Assembly: GCF_022229015.1 (NCBI RefSeq)
Contig: NZ_JAKKFF010000054.1
Coordinates: forward strand, 1 to 40,840
Reading direction: 5' to 3'
Length of the DNA stretch: 40,840 nucleotides
DNA from: Micromonospora foliorum
GTDB lineage: Bacteria; Actinomycetota; Actinomycetes; Mycobacteriales; Micromonosporaceae
The notes under the pieces are model-generated. The model saw nothing but the letters and a program-made list of their open reading frames with translations, was not told the origin of the DNA and made no database searches. Numbering within the stretch: position 1 is the stretch's first letter; every line of letters starts with the position of its first letter. This document shows, one piece after another, positions 40,420 to 40,840 of the stretch. A program made the translations under genes and the position numbers.

Positions 40420-40840
40420 TCAGGTGCGTCGGTGTCGGCCGACCGGCGGACCGTCCGGTACGGAGTCCAGACCGTGCCCGCCGTCGAACAGTCCGCCCTC
40501 GCCACCATCACCGGCCCAGCCGTCGTGACCACTCCAACCCCCAGCGCCGGCGGTCGCCATTCCGCCGCCCGGAGGTGCCGTGCCGCCGGACAGAGCCATC
40601 CCGCTGCCCGGGAACGCCGTGCTGCCGGGGAAAGCCATCCCACTGCCCGCAGGTGCCACCCCACCGCCGGCGGGTGTGATTCCGCTGCTGCCCGCTGTGA
40701 AGTCGTTACCGCCGGGGGCGGTGCCGCCGTTCGGTGGCGCGGGAGCTTCGATGGCCGCGGCCGCCCGGCTGGCAGCCCACGCGGCGCCGCTCCCGGCCGC
40801 CCCACCACTGGCCCGCCGGCCCGCGCCGCTGCTGCTTTGG
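40420..40840 (-). CDS. C-terminal part of a Gly/Ala/Pro-rich low-complexity protein, runs off the right edge
   Basis: An open frame enters from the right edge and stops at 40420, giving 140 residues with no start inside. It is very rich in Gly, Ala, Pro and Ser. It contains degenerate repeats such as GSGMAFPGSTAFPGSGMA, then a Gly/Asp/Trp stretch and the basic end PPVGRHRRT. No domain is recognisable. It could be the tail of a wall-associated or secreted protein, or a disordered tail of a regulator. A longer competing frame (40164-40808) overlaps the Rieske gene and is Arg/Ala/Pro-rich, as shadows are. The 158 bp between the Rieske stop and this stop show no clear terminator. Confidence 0.55.
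   Translation of the reverse strand, partial: QSSSGAGRRASGGAAGSGAAWAASRAAAAIEAPAPPNGGTAPGGNDFTAGSSGITPAGGGVAPAGSGMAFPGSTAFPGSGMALSGGTAPPGGGMATAGAGGWSGHDGWAGDGGEGGLFDGGHGLDSVPDGPPVGRHRRT

Noticed and set aside
40164..40808. A 214-residue gene on the minus strand
   Set aside because: It overlaps the Rieske gene, is Arg/Ala/Pro-rich without structure, and competes with the more protein-like Gly-rich frame ending at 40420.

Overview
The window is very GC-rich. It has many GTG starts, GTGA/ATGA overlaps between neighbouring genes, and protein families typical of Actinobacteria. Gene content and protein style fit Micromonospora or a close relative of the Micromonosporaceae. This is inferred from the sequence alone; no search was run. 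I see no rRNA, tRNA, CRISPR array, insertion sequence or phage genes.

Left part (1-15,000). An incomplete Pro/Gly-rich ORF is followed by an NAD-dependent sugar epimerase/decarboxylase. Next come an acetate-type sodium:solute symporter with its DUF485 partner, a flavin reductase overlapping an alpha/beta hydrolase, an ABC-2 exporter (ATPase and permease), and a second symporter with a small membrane partner. A Uma2-family protein, a DUF5701-like protein, a LytTR response regulator with a LytS-type histidine kinase, and a polyprenyl-phosphate sugar transferase complete this part. Three non-coding signals stand out: a near-perfect ParB (parS-like) site at 4086-4101, a Crp/GlxR-like dyad upstream of the first symporter operon (3520-3533), and four same-orientation DnaA boxes in about 95 bp at 9858-9951.

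Middle part (15,200-25,000). A formamidopyrimidine-DNA glycosylase is followed by a glycosyltransferase that is cut off where a truncated isopentenyl-diphosphate isomerase gene begins on the other strand. The two genes are joined tail to tail, and both have lost their 3' ends. Next is a carotenoid locus: crtI and crtE leftward, crtB and a DNA photolyase rightward. A beta-lactamase-fold hydrolase and a pyridine-nucleotide disulfide oxidoreductase follow.

Right part (25,100-38,420). This looks like a polysaccharide-use locus. A LacI-type regulator with its own terminator precedes a promoter, a solute-binding lipoprotein, two sugar ABC permeases and a cytoplasmic GH13 alpha-glucosidase. Two large secreted multidomain beta-helix enzymes then carry an Asp...Asp-Asp pattern that matches GH87 alpha-1,3-glucanase/mycodextranase. 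The likely flow is extracellular cleavage of alpha-1,3-glucan or nigeran, import of nigero-oligosaccharides, and cytoplasmic hydrolysis to glucose. No ABC ATPase is encoded here, so a shared MsiK-type ATPase elsewhere would be needed. The window ends with a crotonase-family protein, a membrane DUF2231-Rieske fusion and the C-terminal end of a Gly-rich low-complexity protein.

Two families of intergenic palindromic repeats (two copies each) are scattered through the window.
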